NCBI GenBank assembly: GCA_026214975.1
Contig: CM047805.1
Coordinates: forward strand, 59,140,834 to 59,204,833
Length of the DNA stretch: 64,000 nt
Direction: 5' to 3'
Source of the DNA: Gentiana macrophylla
Taxonomy: Eukaryota > Streptophyta > Magnoliopsida > Gentianales > Gentianaceae
Shown here piece after piece: positions 34,201 to 46,408 of this stretch (position 1 is the stretch's first letter; each line of letters begins with the position of its first letter). Both the position numbers and the translations under genes were made by a program. The notes below the pieces were generated by a model, which saw only the letters and a program-made list of their open reading frames with translations, had not been told where the DNA came from and did no database searches.

Positions 34201-35963
34201 ATAGGTGATCTTATCCATTTTAAGACTTTATTTAATGGTTTATAATTTATAACCATTCGAGGTACTCCTCTTTCTATTTCACTATGTTTATTAACATAGA
34301 AAGCAGTACATGACCATGAAGATTTAGATGGTTTAATTAAACCTTTTTGTAAAAGAGATTCAATTTCTTTTTTACAATGTTCTAAATATTCAGAATTCAT
34401 TTGACAAGGACGAGCCTTTGTCGTGATTTTCTTTTCATCGAAATCTTCCTCATAAGGAAGTTCGACAATATGTCTTTTTCTATCCCAAAAAGCATTAGGA
34501 TGATCATTACATATTTCAATAGAAAATCTATGAAATAAATTATCAATTTTTTCTTTAAGCTTTAGATTTAAAAGCTTTTCATCTATAGAAGATGTATTAA
34601 CTTCTTGTTTTAAAAAATTTAAATGTAAATTTTTATGATCTATATGATCCTTAATTTGATTAAGAACATTTGGTATAGGTCTAGTGATAAAGTCAAATTT
34701 TATTTCTTTACCATCAAAATGTCCTATTATACCTTTAGCATCAATTTTAGTTAAAGGATATAATTTTTCAATAAATGGTGTGCCAAGTATAACTTGACTA
34801 GTCATATTTTTAACAAGTAAAAAACTTGTAGGAATACAAGTATTATTTGTACAAATATAAGCTTTTGGAAGTTTAAACTTTATATCATGTTTTTCACCAC
34901 CAGCATGACTTAGTGTCATAGTAGTTTTTTCAAAATATTGTGTGGGAATTAATCCTTCTTGGATTACATTCATATCCGCACCACTATCAATTAAAGCAAT
35001 TAATTCACATTTATATGAATTATTAATTAGTAAAGTAATTTTTACATACCATTTTTGAGAAAAGATAATATTTAGTTTATTTAAAAAACTATCTTGTTCT
35101 AATATAGAAGATAAATCTGGTAAACTAGAACTAGTTTTAGCATTATAATTTACTTTTTGATATTCAAGAAGTAAAATTCTGTCTTCTAGATTTTTATTAG
35201 AATTTTTTAATTTTATTATCTCCTGTTTGAGATAAGTTATTTCTTTTAAAAGTTCATTCATTGTGGTTGGTTTTTCCACAGATTGTCTATCTTTTAACAT
35301 TTTCAAGACATTATTCATAGAATATGGTTCCTGAGAACTTTTAATTTCTTTAGATTCATCAAAATTAGAAGTTGATGGATCTGATTGAATATTATCAATT
35401 AACTGAGATCGAAGCTCTGGGTCCTTAATTAATTTAAGAAATTCAAAAATATTATTGTTGGTTAAAACATTTATTTCTAAATCTTTAAATTGTGAAAGAA
35501 TTTTATAAAATTCTTCTCCTTCTTCCTTATCATGTTTTATACATTGAATATTTTGTACACATGATTTACAACACATATCTGTGTCAGAAGAACTTAAAGA
35601 TTCATTAATTAATTCTGATAAGTTATTATCAGAAGATTGTTCATCAGAATTATCAGAAGAAGATTTTTCTGATTCTGAATTAAGAAGTATTTTTGAAAGA
35701 CTTAATTTTAACTCTTCATTTTGAATATTATTAATTTTCTTTTTTAATTTACAACGATTAGCATAGTGACCAATGTTACCACATTTAAAACAAGTTTTAT
35801 CTGTTTTATTATTTTTTCTATATTTTTTTTTAAATTCTTTTTCATGTCTTTTCTTTTTAGAATATCTTTTATTTTTTCCTTTATAAAAAGGATCAGAAGA
35901 TTTTTCTGATTTATCTTTCTTCTTATCTTTTAAAGATGTTTTAGAAGAAGATGGCATATCCAT
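34173..35963 (-). pseudogene. Viral polyprotein: zinc knuckle, linker, protease and reverse transcriptase start, copy 2
   Basis: The longest open frame in the window (596 codons). From the N-terminus: Lys-rich stretch, CCHC knuckle CFKCGNIGHYANRC (35,751-35,792), acidic Ser-rich region, CCKSC motif, coiled-coil linker, protease with DSGAD (about 34,974-34,988), and reverse transcriptase up to IRSPIPN, where a one-base T-run insertion ends it. In copy 1 the same stretch is split into four frames. Confidence 0.85.
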
Positions 35964-36207
35964 ACCAAATTGATCACAAAATCTACCTAATTGTGATTTC
36001 TCAGATAAATTCTGTCTTTTAATTTGTTGATTTAATTTTATTTCATTACAAAGGGCTAAACCCTCTTGAATGATTGTACCTATTAATTTACCATAAGTAT
36101 AATTTTCATAAGGTATATTAAGAAAATCCTTTCTTAAATTCTTTCTAACCTTTTCGGCAAATAAATAAGGTAATCCATCAATAAATTTGGATTTCCAATG
36201 AGAGCTA

Positions 36208-36726
36208 TTACTCTCTCTGTAATTCCATAACTCTATTAAGAAAAGTATATTTATACCAACGAAAATCTGTCAGCGTTTTACACCTAAGATTTTGTAATAG
36301 AGTACGAATATTTTCACAATTATCAGAAATTCCACCTGTGAAATGTTCAAGTATTGTAGTTACTAAAGTGTAAACTACATTTTCAATAACATTATTATTT
36401 TCTTGCTTAACTGTATTTAAGATATGATCTTTATCAGTTAAACTTAAATAATTATCCCACCAACCTTTGAGTTGACCTGTAAATCCTGCAATTATCATTT
36501 TTGCAACATTTTTATCAGTATTACCTGATGTTTTACAAATAGTACTATACATAAGCATTCTATGTATCATACTATAAATTTGTTTATCAGCGTAACCATC
36601 AAGGTTCCACTCATAAATATGTTTACCTGAACAACTATTATTAATGACATACTCCTGTTCCTCATGGAGAGTATCCATAGGAGATGGTCGTCTGTAATAA
36701 TAATTATCTTTGGGTAGGTTTATCAA
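36208..36726 (-). pseudogene. Viral coat protein N-terminal part, copy 2
   Basis: 172 codons containing AGFTGQLKGWWDNYL and LQNLRCKTLTDFRWYKY; it ends at a frameshift near 36,215 (ctctctctgtaa against ctctctggtaa in copy 1), beyond which the frame continues toward the zinc knuckle. Confidence 0.8.
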
Positions 36727-36812
36727 AGATATTTTTAAGTCTGCTTATTTCAAACTTAATAAAGTCATTATGACTGACTACTAGTACCAATCGTATTAGA
36801 TATATCTTGGTC

Positions 36813-36817
36813 AGAGT
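36813..36817. other. TSD of Sirevirus insertion, left
   Basis: agagt; the matching copy is at 48,105-48,109. Copy 1 of the virus shows the uninterrupted site near 29,650. Confidence 0.95.
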
Positions 36818-38518
36818 TGTTGGACTTATTTCTTAGTTTTGATGATGAGTGCCATACTAGTTTGTTATAGTGCAAAGGCAAAAAGATGTCTAGATCAAAT
36901 GTATAGGTTTATTAGAGTTTGATTCATAAATAGGTTTGATCAAACAAGCATCAGAAAGGCCTGGCTGATTGATATCGATGGCGGTCTAGGTCGATAGGGT
37001 AGATAGGTCGAGAGACTAGTATTGAACCTCGGGCCAAGACTAAAGACCGATGGCCGAGGGTCAAACTCGATTCTGAAGGCTAAGGGATCAAACTTAGTAT
37101 TTAAAGTCAAGGATATGGAATCAGAATTTAGGCAAGTCTGTGATGACCTAAACTGATTACATATACCTTGTGTAGAAGGTCTAAGTTCCATAAGTAGGAT
37201 GATGTTTGGAACTTAGTTATCATTAAAATAATGTAATCTAACTTCACAAATAAAAGTTAGATAAAAGTAATCAGCTGCATTGTATTTTATATACAGTAAT
37301 ATGATGATCAATGATCGATTGGTACTTGATGATCGATGAACCTCACGATATATACCTCGATTATTTCAAGATTATTTTGGAAAATCACATGGATAAGGAC
37401 AGCCAACTACCTCTGACTTATCAAGAAAATCAAAGGTTGAGATTAAAAAGACGTTGGGATGATTCATATTTTTATCCATTGGATACAAGTCAAAGGGGTG
37501 GACAGACTGATCGCCTTTGTCAAAAGGAATTACGACAATGTCGATCCTATGAATAGTGATGATTTGCAAATCAAATGGGACAAAAACAAGGAACGGTCAC
37601 ATTTGAATTTCAAATACAAGTCACATGCATTCCTACCTATAAATAGAGGACTTTCAACTAAGAAAAAGATGATGAATTTTGCATAAACTTTAAGTGATAA
37701 TACTGAGCTGAAAAACACCCTGCTGAACTTGCTGAGCATAAGGTTGCTGATCTAGTAAATTTCTTCAAGTGTATTCTGTATTCAAGCTGCATCAAGATTA
37801 CACACTTGGAGACTGCAAGCTGCTGATTACATCATCCTAATCAAGCTGCTGCAACTGAATCATTTATTTGATTCATTCTTTATTTTATAAAGAACCTGCT
37901 GAAGACAGTGAAGCATCTGTTGGGTGTGAAAGATCACAGTGTGTGGTGGAGCCGGTGAAGAGGCAATTCTACCCTTCAAGGACCAGTGGAAAGACTCAGA
38001 GCAACAATCCTACCTGCTCCTGATTTTCGAGTTTGTGAAGCCATAATTCTTGGTGAAGGACAAACAACTTAGGAATCTTTGTAAAAGCTGCATCAAAGAT
38101 CTCTAGTGAATTTCCTCCAACATCACAGGAGAAGAGTGGACTGACAGGATTACATCACCTGGAACCACTATAAAATCTGGCTACTTACTTTCTGCATTTA
38201 CTTTCTGCACTTAGTTTATCTTATACATCGATCTCATCGAATCTAGCAACTGAAATCACACACTTGTACTACTGAGTATCTAATACTTAGTATCACTTTT
38301 AACAACAAGTATTAAGGCTTAATTTTGATGTTTTTCCGCTGCACAAATTCAGCAAACTCAACTCAGTGGACTCTCATTTATCGCCAGGCTCACCGAAGTC
38401 TCAAAGAGACTCTGAATTATCGCCAGATCTGAAGTTGCAGAATTTGTTAACTCCAAAGTTTTAAGTGTTAAGTTTATTCACCCCCTAAACTTAACCAAAG
38501 CCTTTCAAGGGACCAACA
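36818..38518 (+). repeat. 5' LTR of Sirevirus-like element
   Basis: Bounded by the TSD and the primer site. TATA-like ctataaatag at 37,637-37,646. It is highly similar to the right LTR; most differences are CAG/CTG triplets in one copy replaced by CG-containing text in the other. Confidence 0.95.
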
Positions 38519-38520
38519 AT

Positions 38521-38534
38521 TGGTATCGGAGCAA
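38521..38534 (+). other. Primer-binding site, initiator tRNA-Met type
   Basis: tggtatcggagcaa, two bases after the LTR end, is complementary to the tRNA-iMet 3' end, with one change from TGGTATCAGAGC (CAG read as CGG, again the error-prone context). Confidence 0.88.
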
Positions 38535-38623
38535 TTAGCTTCGCTCAAGGAATCCTACTTGTTGTGCTTGTGAAAATTCTTTAAAACTTTCTTTCAAGTT
38601 ACTGATTTTCAAAGACTTGCATC

Positions 38624-39778
38624 ATGGACAACACTCAGTATGCTAGAACAATGCTGATGTGTTCTCTTGATAGATTTGATGAGTATAAACGTCGAATGTA
38701 GGCATACCTTGCTGCTACTCATGATGAGATGATGGATGTACTAACTGATGGACCACTGGGGAGATTACAAAGGCTAACAGATGGGTGACACAACTGAGTA
38801 CATTCCTAAACCAAAAGAGAATGGAATGCAGAAGATAGAAAAAGAGCAAACCTCAACAACATTGCTATAGACATCATTTACAGAACCTTGGATAGCAATA
38901 TGTACATGAAGGTTAAAGATTGCAAGACTGCAAAGGAACTTTGGGACAAGATTCACTTGATCTGTGAAGGCACTGATGCAATAAAGAAGAACAAAATCAG
39001 TGTAGCCAGAAAGAGGTTCCAAAAGTTCAAGATGCTACCTAATGAAACCATTGAGCAAATGGAATCAAGATTCAATGAAATCCTGGATGAACTTACCCTG
39101 CTGAGTGTAAGTTATTCAAAAGAGGAAATAAACACCAAAATCTTGGAAGCTCTACCTGCAAAAGATATTTGGAAAATGGAGGTGACTGCAATTGAAGAAA
39201 TGAGAAAATTGCATGAAGAAGACACCTTCAAATTGTTTTCAGATCTAAAGGCTTATGAATTTAGCAATAAGCTTGTGCCTGAGACTAAAAAGGAAGAGCC
39301 AAAGACCACTGCATTGGCTGCTTCACATCATGAAGAAACATCAGGAGGACAGGATGATATGCTGGATGAGATGCAAGAGCAGATTGCCCTACTGAGCAAG
39401 AAAATCAGGATGATGAAGACTGGAAAGGCCCCTGCAAGAAATTTTACAAAGAGGCCTACTGAAAGAAGGAAAGAAGAACCAAGGAAAGATAATGACTATC
39501 TGTGCTTTCATTGCAAGAAACCAGGACACTTCAAACCTGACTGTCCTGAGCTAAAACAAGGCAAGGAACTTGATTATCTTTGCTTCAACCGCAAGAAGCC
39601 TGGACATTTTAGACTGATTGTCCGTGACACTCATCAAGACCAAGAGTCAACAAAGAAGACATGGCAAGAAGGCTATGGTTCTTTGAAGATGAATCGAGGA
39701 TATGAAGTGGAATCAAAAAAAGGAAATGAATCGATGACACAAAGATCAAGTTCTTTGATATGGAGGATTATGCTTTGA
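38624..39778 (+). pseudogene. gag: Sirevirus gag
   Basis: Start taken at the ATG at 38,624 (MDNTQYARTMLMCSLDRFDEY). Early frame breaks (near 38,699 and 38,755-38,850) precede a clean 296-codon frame from 38,888 with the UBN2-type capsid (ELWDKIHLICEGTDAIKKNK). The first zinc knuckle CFHCKKPGHFKPDC (39,503-39,544) is intact. The second, from 39,581, is CFNRKKPGHF with the second Cys changed to Arg (TGC to CGC) and its tail frame-shifted. Gag forms the particle. Confidence 0.85.
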
Positions 39779-40929
39779 TGGCCAATATGAATGAAACTGA
39801 GGAGGTATACAACACTGTATCTATTAATACTCCTGCTGGAAGTGATTGTGAATCAACATGTGGTTCAAATCCTAAAAATTCTGACAACAATGAGACTTTG
39901 GATGCCATCCTTAATCAACTGAGGATAATACAATCTGGTTATGAGGTTGTGAAGGCTGAAAAAGAAGCTCTTGAATTGGAAGTTGGAAGATTGAAAGCTG
40001 AATTGAGGGTTCTCAAAGGTAAGGAAAAGGATGTTGGACAGAATCAGAATAAGTCTGCTGATCATCCAGCAGCCTCTGAATCTGCTGAACCATCTTGTTC
40101 CAATACTGCATACAAATCAGGAAAGCCTTATGGAGATAGAACAGGGCTTGGATTTGGAACTCAGCAATCCAACAAGAATGGATCCAGTAAGGTTACTAAA
40201 CCTAGTACCAGAATTGGTCCTAAGTTTGTACCTGCACTAGATCCAACTTCCAGTAAGGTTGCTGAGGCAGTAAAACCCAATGAGAATGCTTCAAGGAAGC
40301 AAAATCAGAGGTCAAAAGAAGTCAACGACTCTAATAAAGAGAGTAAATCTAAAAGAGGATCACAGTGCCTTCTAAGCTTTGTTGATAGCAGACCTACTAC
40401 CAAGTCTGCTGGACCACAGAAGGGTAAGAAACAGAAATATTCCAAGGATAAGAATCCTAAACCCAAAAATGTTAATCATTCAAGGGATACTTATCTCAGG
40501 GGGAAAGGTAGACTATTTCCCACTGATGATGACTGGAACATTCCTGCATCTACTGTTAGATACAACAAGTATAACCATGCAGCTAGGGTAAAACCTAGGC
40601 AATGGGATCAACAGAGGACTTACACAAGACCTCAGCAGACTCCATATTACAAGGCTGTTCCTAACAGACAGCAAACAACTGGTTATACTAATGCTTCTAA
40701 CACCAAGAATTACTTTAAACAGCATTATAAACCAAAAGGCCAGAGAACATATGTGATTCCTACACAACCTACTGTTAGAACTTATGGATGTGTGGAATAC
40801 ATGTATGAACCAAAGTATGAACCAAAGTATGACACATTTAGGAGAAGACCTTATGGAGACATGCCAAGGGTCATGCTTACCACTGACCATTATGGACCCA
40901 AACAGGTTTGGGTACCTAAAATGCATTAA
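39760..40929 (+). pseudogene. Gag-pol linker with coiled coil
   Basis: 389 codons, open throughout. Acidic start, a strong heptad stretch (KAEKEALELEVGRLKAEL), then a long Lys/Pro/Asn-rich basic region. This is where Sireviruses carry an extended segment between nucleocapsid and protease. It overlaps the gag frame by 19 bp in another frame, so a frameshift has likely split one polyprotein. Confidence 0.75.
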
Positions 40930-42300
40930 CTTTGTTTTGTAGGGTGTCCGGTACTTTGACAAATGGATGTTCCGCACACATGACAAAGAATAAGCACTTG
41001 CCTAACAAGCTTTGTGGCAAAAGATGGTCCAAGGGTGAATTTTGGCCACAAGAATACACTGGATATACAAGAGGATATGGCACACTTATCGAAATGGACT
41101 TACAATCAAGGATGTTGCATATGTGGAGGACTGGATACAACTTGTCGAGCAATTTGGACAATTCTGTGACAAGGGTTACAAGGTCACTTTGACAAAAACA
41201 ACTGTATTGTCATTAATGAAGGAGGTGATCGGGTTGTACTTGGCCGGTAGAAGACAACAGAACATGTATGTTGTGGATCGGTCTCACTGCAGCCTCGAAA
41301 CTCGCCTGGTAGTGCATACCAAATCGAACTCAATTGGTTATGGCACAAGAAGTTAAATCACTTAAACTTTGATGACATCAATCGGTTGGTGAAGAAGAAG
41401 TCGTGATTGGTTTACCCGAGATCACATTCAAAAGGATGCTATATGTGATGCTTGTCGCCAGGTAAACAGATAAAGTCAAGTTTCAAATCAAAGACCAAAC
41501 AATCAACTAATAGAGTGTTGGAGCCGATGCATATGGATCTTTTGGACCAATAACTCCAACAAGTGTAACAGAAAGAAGTACACCTTAGTGGTTGTGGATG
41601 ATTACTCTAGATACACTTGGGTGATATTTATGAACAAGAAAAGTGAAACACTTCAAAGCATGCCTAATCTTTTGAAAAGATTACAAAATGAGAAAAGTTT
41701 AACAGATTATAAAGATAAGATCGGATCGAGTCTTGAATTTCTCAACAAAGTTATAAGAGAATATTGTGAATGAATGGTGTACTACATCAACTTGTCATTG
41801 CTTGGTACACCTCAAAGAAATGGGGTTCTTTGAAAGAAGGAACGTAACTTTAAAGGAAGCGGAAGAACAATGATTTGTGAAGCATTGCTACCGAAAGATA
41901 TTGGGTTTGAAGCAAGAAATACAACGATCACACACAAAGCAGAACATCAAGAAACAAGAAGCTGCTAAAGACACCTTATGAGGTTTGGAATGGAATGAAA
42001 CCTAACATATCCTATTTCCATCCATTTGGAAGCCAATGTTTTATTCTAAATCATAAGGTACATTTGAAAACATTCCAACCAAAATCAGATGAAGGAATTT
42101 TCTTGGGATATTCTTGATCAATGAGCATTCAGAGGTCTTGAACAAGAGGTCAACTTGAAACATGAAGAAACAATCCATGTTGTGTTTGATGAACCTAAAT
42201 TTACTTGGTATGGAAGATGAAGATTGTGGACCTGCTGAGAATCAACAAGTCACTGATCCAGATTGTGTTGAAGTTTTGGAAAGATTGAATGACTAAAAAG
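40930..42300 (+). pseudogene. pol: Sirevirus protease and integrase, many frameshifts
   Basis: GCSAHMTKNKHL (40,958-40,995) is the usual text after the protease active site, but the preceding D-S is not in frame. GLTIKDVAYVE, CDKGYKVT and MYVVDRS-like stretches follow, then a pre-integrase segment and the integrase core VVDDYSRYTWVIF at 41,591-41,630. Later pieces (TPYEVWNGMKPN-like near 41,970) complete integrase. Many breaks fall at CTG/CAG-like positions, for example ttgtcgagc where ttgctgagc is expected. Confidence 0.8.
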
Positions 42301-42539
42301 TTTCGATACTCCCTCTTTGAACACCTGCCGATAATGTTATCGATGCAACAAGCCAGGCGGTTCAAGGATCTCACGACCTCCCCAGTGTAGAAGAAGCTAC
42401 ACAATGAGACCTCTTGAAGATGATGTTCCCGAAAATCAAAATAACCAAAATCCACAATGGTTAAGGAATCACCTGCTTGAATAAGTTATTGGCAATGTAC
42501 AAGACAAGGTGTGAGGACTAAAGACAATTGGAAGCTATG

Positions 42540-42800
42540 TTTACTTGTTTTCTATCTCAAATGGAACCTAAAGTTGTTGAAGAAGCAATTTGAGATCCAG
42601 TTGGATAATTGCTATGCAAGAGGAATTAAATGAATTTGAAAGAAATCAAGTTTGGACACTAGTTGATAGGCCAAATCATTCAAATATATTGGGTATGAGT
42701 ACAGTCTGCTGAGCAAGCTCATTGCAAAGAACATACTTGGATTAGTTGGCAGTATGGACACTCTATCATGACCCAAAATAGAGCTGATGATTATCATCTG
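42540..42800 (+). pseudogene. Reverse transcriptase stump with internal deletion
   Basis: MQEELNEFERNQVWTLVDRP-like text around 42,612-42,680 is the start of Copia reverse transcriptase. By about 42,805 the text has already moved to the post-pol region (FDWAGYFIHYMKK). The rest of reverse transcriptase, including YVDD, and all RNase H are missing: a deletion of the order of 1.5 kb judged from family size. Confidence 0.75.
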
Positions 42801-42804
42801 CAGG

Positions 42805-45800
42805 AGTTTGAAGTTTGATTGGGCTGGTTATTTCATTCACTATATGAAGAAAGTAGCCAAGGAGGAAAAAGTAGGGAAAAGGAAATCAAAGGCCTTACCC
42901 TTAGGACTGATGATTCAGACCCTGCTGAATCACTTGAATGTTCCTGACCTTGAATCTTCTTAGATAAATCATTCTAGATACAAGAAGGAAATTGAACATG
43001 CTATTCCTGGTCTAGATGATGATGAAGGGATTGCTGGAGAGTCTACTGGTGATGATAATGATGGAGATGATGGTGATGCAGGTGGTGAGCAGGTTCAGCA
43101 AACTAAGAAGATATCTATCAAACCTGCTGCACCCAAGAAAACTGCTGAGAAAAGAAAGGCTGGAGCTACAAAGAAAATAACTGAGGTATTAAAGCCTTCA
43201 AAGAAGACAAGGAAACAAACAAAGACAGATCATTGAGTCTGCACGAGGGTCAAGTGGAGGTTCTTGACCTGCTGAGTCGCATTTGCAAGAAGAACTGTTG
43301 TTGAAATTTTAAGGGAACAACAGAAGGAAGCTAGTAGAAAGAGAAAATCTACTGGAAAAGATGATGATGAACCCCTCTCCAAAAGAATGAAGGAGATTGC
43401 CAAAAAGAAAAAGCATGGCAAAGACAAAGAATTGAAAAACTTGGAGGCACAGAGAGCCCAAGAAGAGGCATCGATAGAGGAGGGAAGAAGAGGTCATTAA
43501 GGCCGAGCCCTTAACTATCATTCCGCTGTGGTGATTCTCAATCCTCATTTGAAGAGGTTGTCAAGTCTCGATCTTTGAGACGAGGTTGTTTTTGAGCAAT
43601 CTGTTGAAGATATACAACGATCTCATCGACCACGAGGGCTGCTTTGTAGTATCTACTTGAGGAACCACAAAGAAACCACTCGAACGTAACTCTTGTGGTA
43701 GTTGAAGAGGTAATTGAAGACTTGGTTGAAGACCACGCAAGTGTGGCAAGAACTCGGGGGAAGAAGCGGTCTGCTGCGACCTCCGCCGATGAGCATGTAA
43801 GTCAGGGGGAACCAAGTGTGGTACAGATGGAAGTAGTAGGTACAAATGTACAATCTCAGCAACCTACTTACTTTCAAACATCTATTGAAGAAACCATAAG
43901 CTTACTTGTTGGAGCTTTTGGAGGACAGCAAGCTGCTGAACCGGTCATTAGGAAGCCATCTATGCCATATGAGAAGGCATCTAAAAAGGGCAAAGTAGAT
44001 CCCAACTTCAAAAAGGTGCAAAACTACTTTCAGTGGAAGTTTGGATTCTACAAGAAACAGAAACCAGCTGCTGATCCAATGAGTGGATTTGAAGAATGGG
44101 CTTTTGAGCAGCTAGGTGTGGACAGCCTATTGGATTTGATAGACACTAGCATGTTGCAATCAAGGCTAATGGATCTTTTGGATGAAGGAAAGAAAAGTGG
44201 AGCTATTATGTTCAGAGATCCAAAGTTCACACCAGATAGTGATTCATCAGATTCTGATGATGATACCCCTATGTTTCTGGGGAGACCAAAGTGGAGTGGC
44301 TAGAGAAACATCAACCAAGCCACCGGGTCAAGAAGGCTGCGACGACTTGTAAGTCTGTGAGGGCCAGTAGATCGGAGAGATGGATGAGGATCTCTGAGGA
44401 TCTCACCATGGATGATTTGGAAGCATTGATCAATGAAGGAATCAATCTGAGTCTTTGGTAGGCTAGGTGATGAATCTTCTACATTCCATGTTGTAGAGCC
44501 TCTTGCACAAACCGATCTTTGAGCAGTGAGGATTTGGATGGAGAGAAGGTTATTGATTTAATTGAACCTAGTGTCGATTCGAGAGGAATCCATTGAATAT
44601 CGGGATGGATTTGACTTTGAGGGCACTCTTACTAAATCGCCATAATCCCGCACAAGATTGGTCATGCGAAAGGATTCCAAGTGGATAATGAGGTTGTTTT
44701 CAATCCACAAGGAATTGAAGAGGAGAGTGCAGGTTCTTTGAGGTACAAACAAAGACTGGACAAAGGTTGGAAACAGGAGGTACAGTGCAGACTCTTGAGT
44801 TTCAAACAAAGACTGGACAAAGGTTGGAACTGATATGGGTTTGGAGGAAACCCTTGTTGTTGATGAGGCTCAGTAGTGGAGCCTCATCAAGAAGGCAAGA
44901 CCACCGGAAGGAAAGATGGTCGTGAGATCGGCTGCATTAATGAGGATGAGCAAATTCTTTGGACTTTGACTTCATGATGAAGAGTTTCGGATGCTGAAGA
45001 AGAAAATACTGATGTTAATCCCCATCAGGCATTTGTACCTATTCTTGAGGAACCTGCCATTGATCCTATCCTGGAGGAATATGAAGGACCTAACCTTGCT
45101 GGACTGGATAGGAGTTGGGCAATGGTGATAAGCAATCAGAGGCCACAGTACAATGTTGAGGAGCCTGCTGATGAAGCCACTGGTGGAAGGATGACCAGTG
45201 AAGTGCCATTTGAAGTGTTAAATGAGTTAAGGATCGTAAGGCATGATATGCACCTTGATTAAGGACACAATCGACGAGACAGGAAGAAAGATTTGAAGAA
45301 GCGATGAAGATGGTAAATGAAAATAGACAATCAATCGCCACGATTGCTTCAAACTTCACATCTACCGAAAATGCCGTGAATGATCTGATACTAGATGTGA
45401 GGGCATCAAGGTTGGAAATCTCGCAAAAGATAAATTTACGAAAGATCAACTTATTTCTATCCATCGAAACTTGACAACCTTGCTTGCACCACAAGAACCC
45501 TCATCGAGCTCTTCTTTGCACAACAACTGCTATACCGATCCCAAAGCGATGAAAGGATCAGCAGATCGGAGGAGACCTTGCAATCAAGGATAACTTCACT
45601 TGATACAAGAACTGGAGCTATGGAAGGCCAACTGCATAGAGTGGTTATCTCACAGGAGAGTATTCATGGCCTTATCTCCCGTTTTGTTGATGATATCACT
45701 AAGGGGGAAGAGGGCCAATCAGCTGCAGCAAAGGAGGCTGCAAGACTCTTTGCACAGAAGAGATGGACTGATGAAACCAACGCTTTCAGGCAACCTGCAC

Positions 45801-46246
45801 CTGGCAGAGTGCAACTTACTGATGATCTTCTGAGACAATACAAGAAAGAATACTATAACAGAAGAAGACCTTATCATGACATGTGTTTTCATGAAGGCCT
45901 AAACTCTTTCTTGGGATTGAAATTTTGGGAAGCAAGAGTCAGAGCCTTAAGGGCGAGCAACAGAGGTGGTAGAGGTGGAAGAAGTGGCAGAGGTGGTAGG
46001 ACCTTACCTATCACAAAGGCAAAGGACTCACTTGATGAATTCAAGGAACTATACATGAAGTTTGGATTCAGAGTGAATGACATCAATCTTATCCTGCCTG
46101 AAGCATGGAACTGGTGGAAGCAAGTCAATCCCTACATTGATTTTACACTCATTGAAAATGAATGGATGAGGGACATGATAGAACAAATTAGAGCCTATCA
46201 AGAACAAGCTGAGAAGGCTAGACAAGAAAGAGAGAAGAGACTATAG
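42805..46246 (+). pseudogene. Large third coding region of the Sirevirus-like element
   Basis: Open stretches: about 42,808-43,236 (acidic, then Lys-rich), 43,695-44,303 (202 codons, IEETISLLVGAFGGQQAAEP, NYFQWKFGFYKKQK) and 45,578-46,246 (222 codons, with GRGGRSGRGGR at about 45,965-46,000 and a C-terminal helical part). Helical text fills the gaps in changing frames, so this was probably one protein of about 1,100 residues. Some Sireviruses have an env-like extra ORF here, but no membrane segment or signal peptide is visible. The Arg/Gly box hints at RNA binding. Function unknown. Confidence 0.6.
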
Positions 46247-46390
46247 ATCAGCATACTTATCATTCTTTATCTTTGCTGTATCTAGTTTGTAATAGCCTTG
46301 ATCAAATGATTTTAATGATAGATGAATACTTGTTCTATTCTTGTGTTTTATCTTTTTGCTTTGCTGATTAGGTGAGGGTAGTGGCATCAT

Positions 46391-46408
46391 CACCAAAAAG
46401 GGGGAAAT
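46391..46408 (+). other. Polypurine tract of Sirevirus-like element
   Basis: caccaaaaagggggaaat ends at the LTR start (TG at 46,409), close to the Sirevirus consensus. Confidence 0.9.

Larger units (their letters stand above)
31261..36817 (-). mobile_element. Endogenous pararetrovirus copy 2, part A
   Basis: Head-to-tail neighbour of copy 1 and very similar to it. Holds intergenic region, second ORF, a small extra ORF, reverse transcriptase, protease and coat protein. It is interrupted at 36,817 by the Sirevirus and resumes at 48,105. It lacks most of RNase H and all of the movement protein. Confidence 0.87.

Noticed and set aside
40513..40986. 157-codon minus-strand frame in the Sirevirus
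   Set aside because: Mirror of the open gag-pol linker; no domain and no regulatory context.
42805..46246. Envelope gene in the Sirevirus-like element
   Set aside because: No signal peptide, membrane segment or glycosylation-rich ectodomain is visible; the region is charged, helical and Arg/Gly-boxed.
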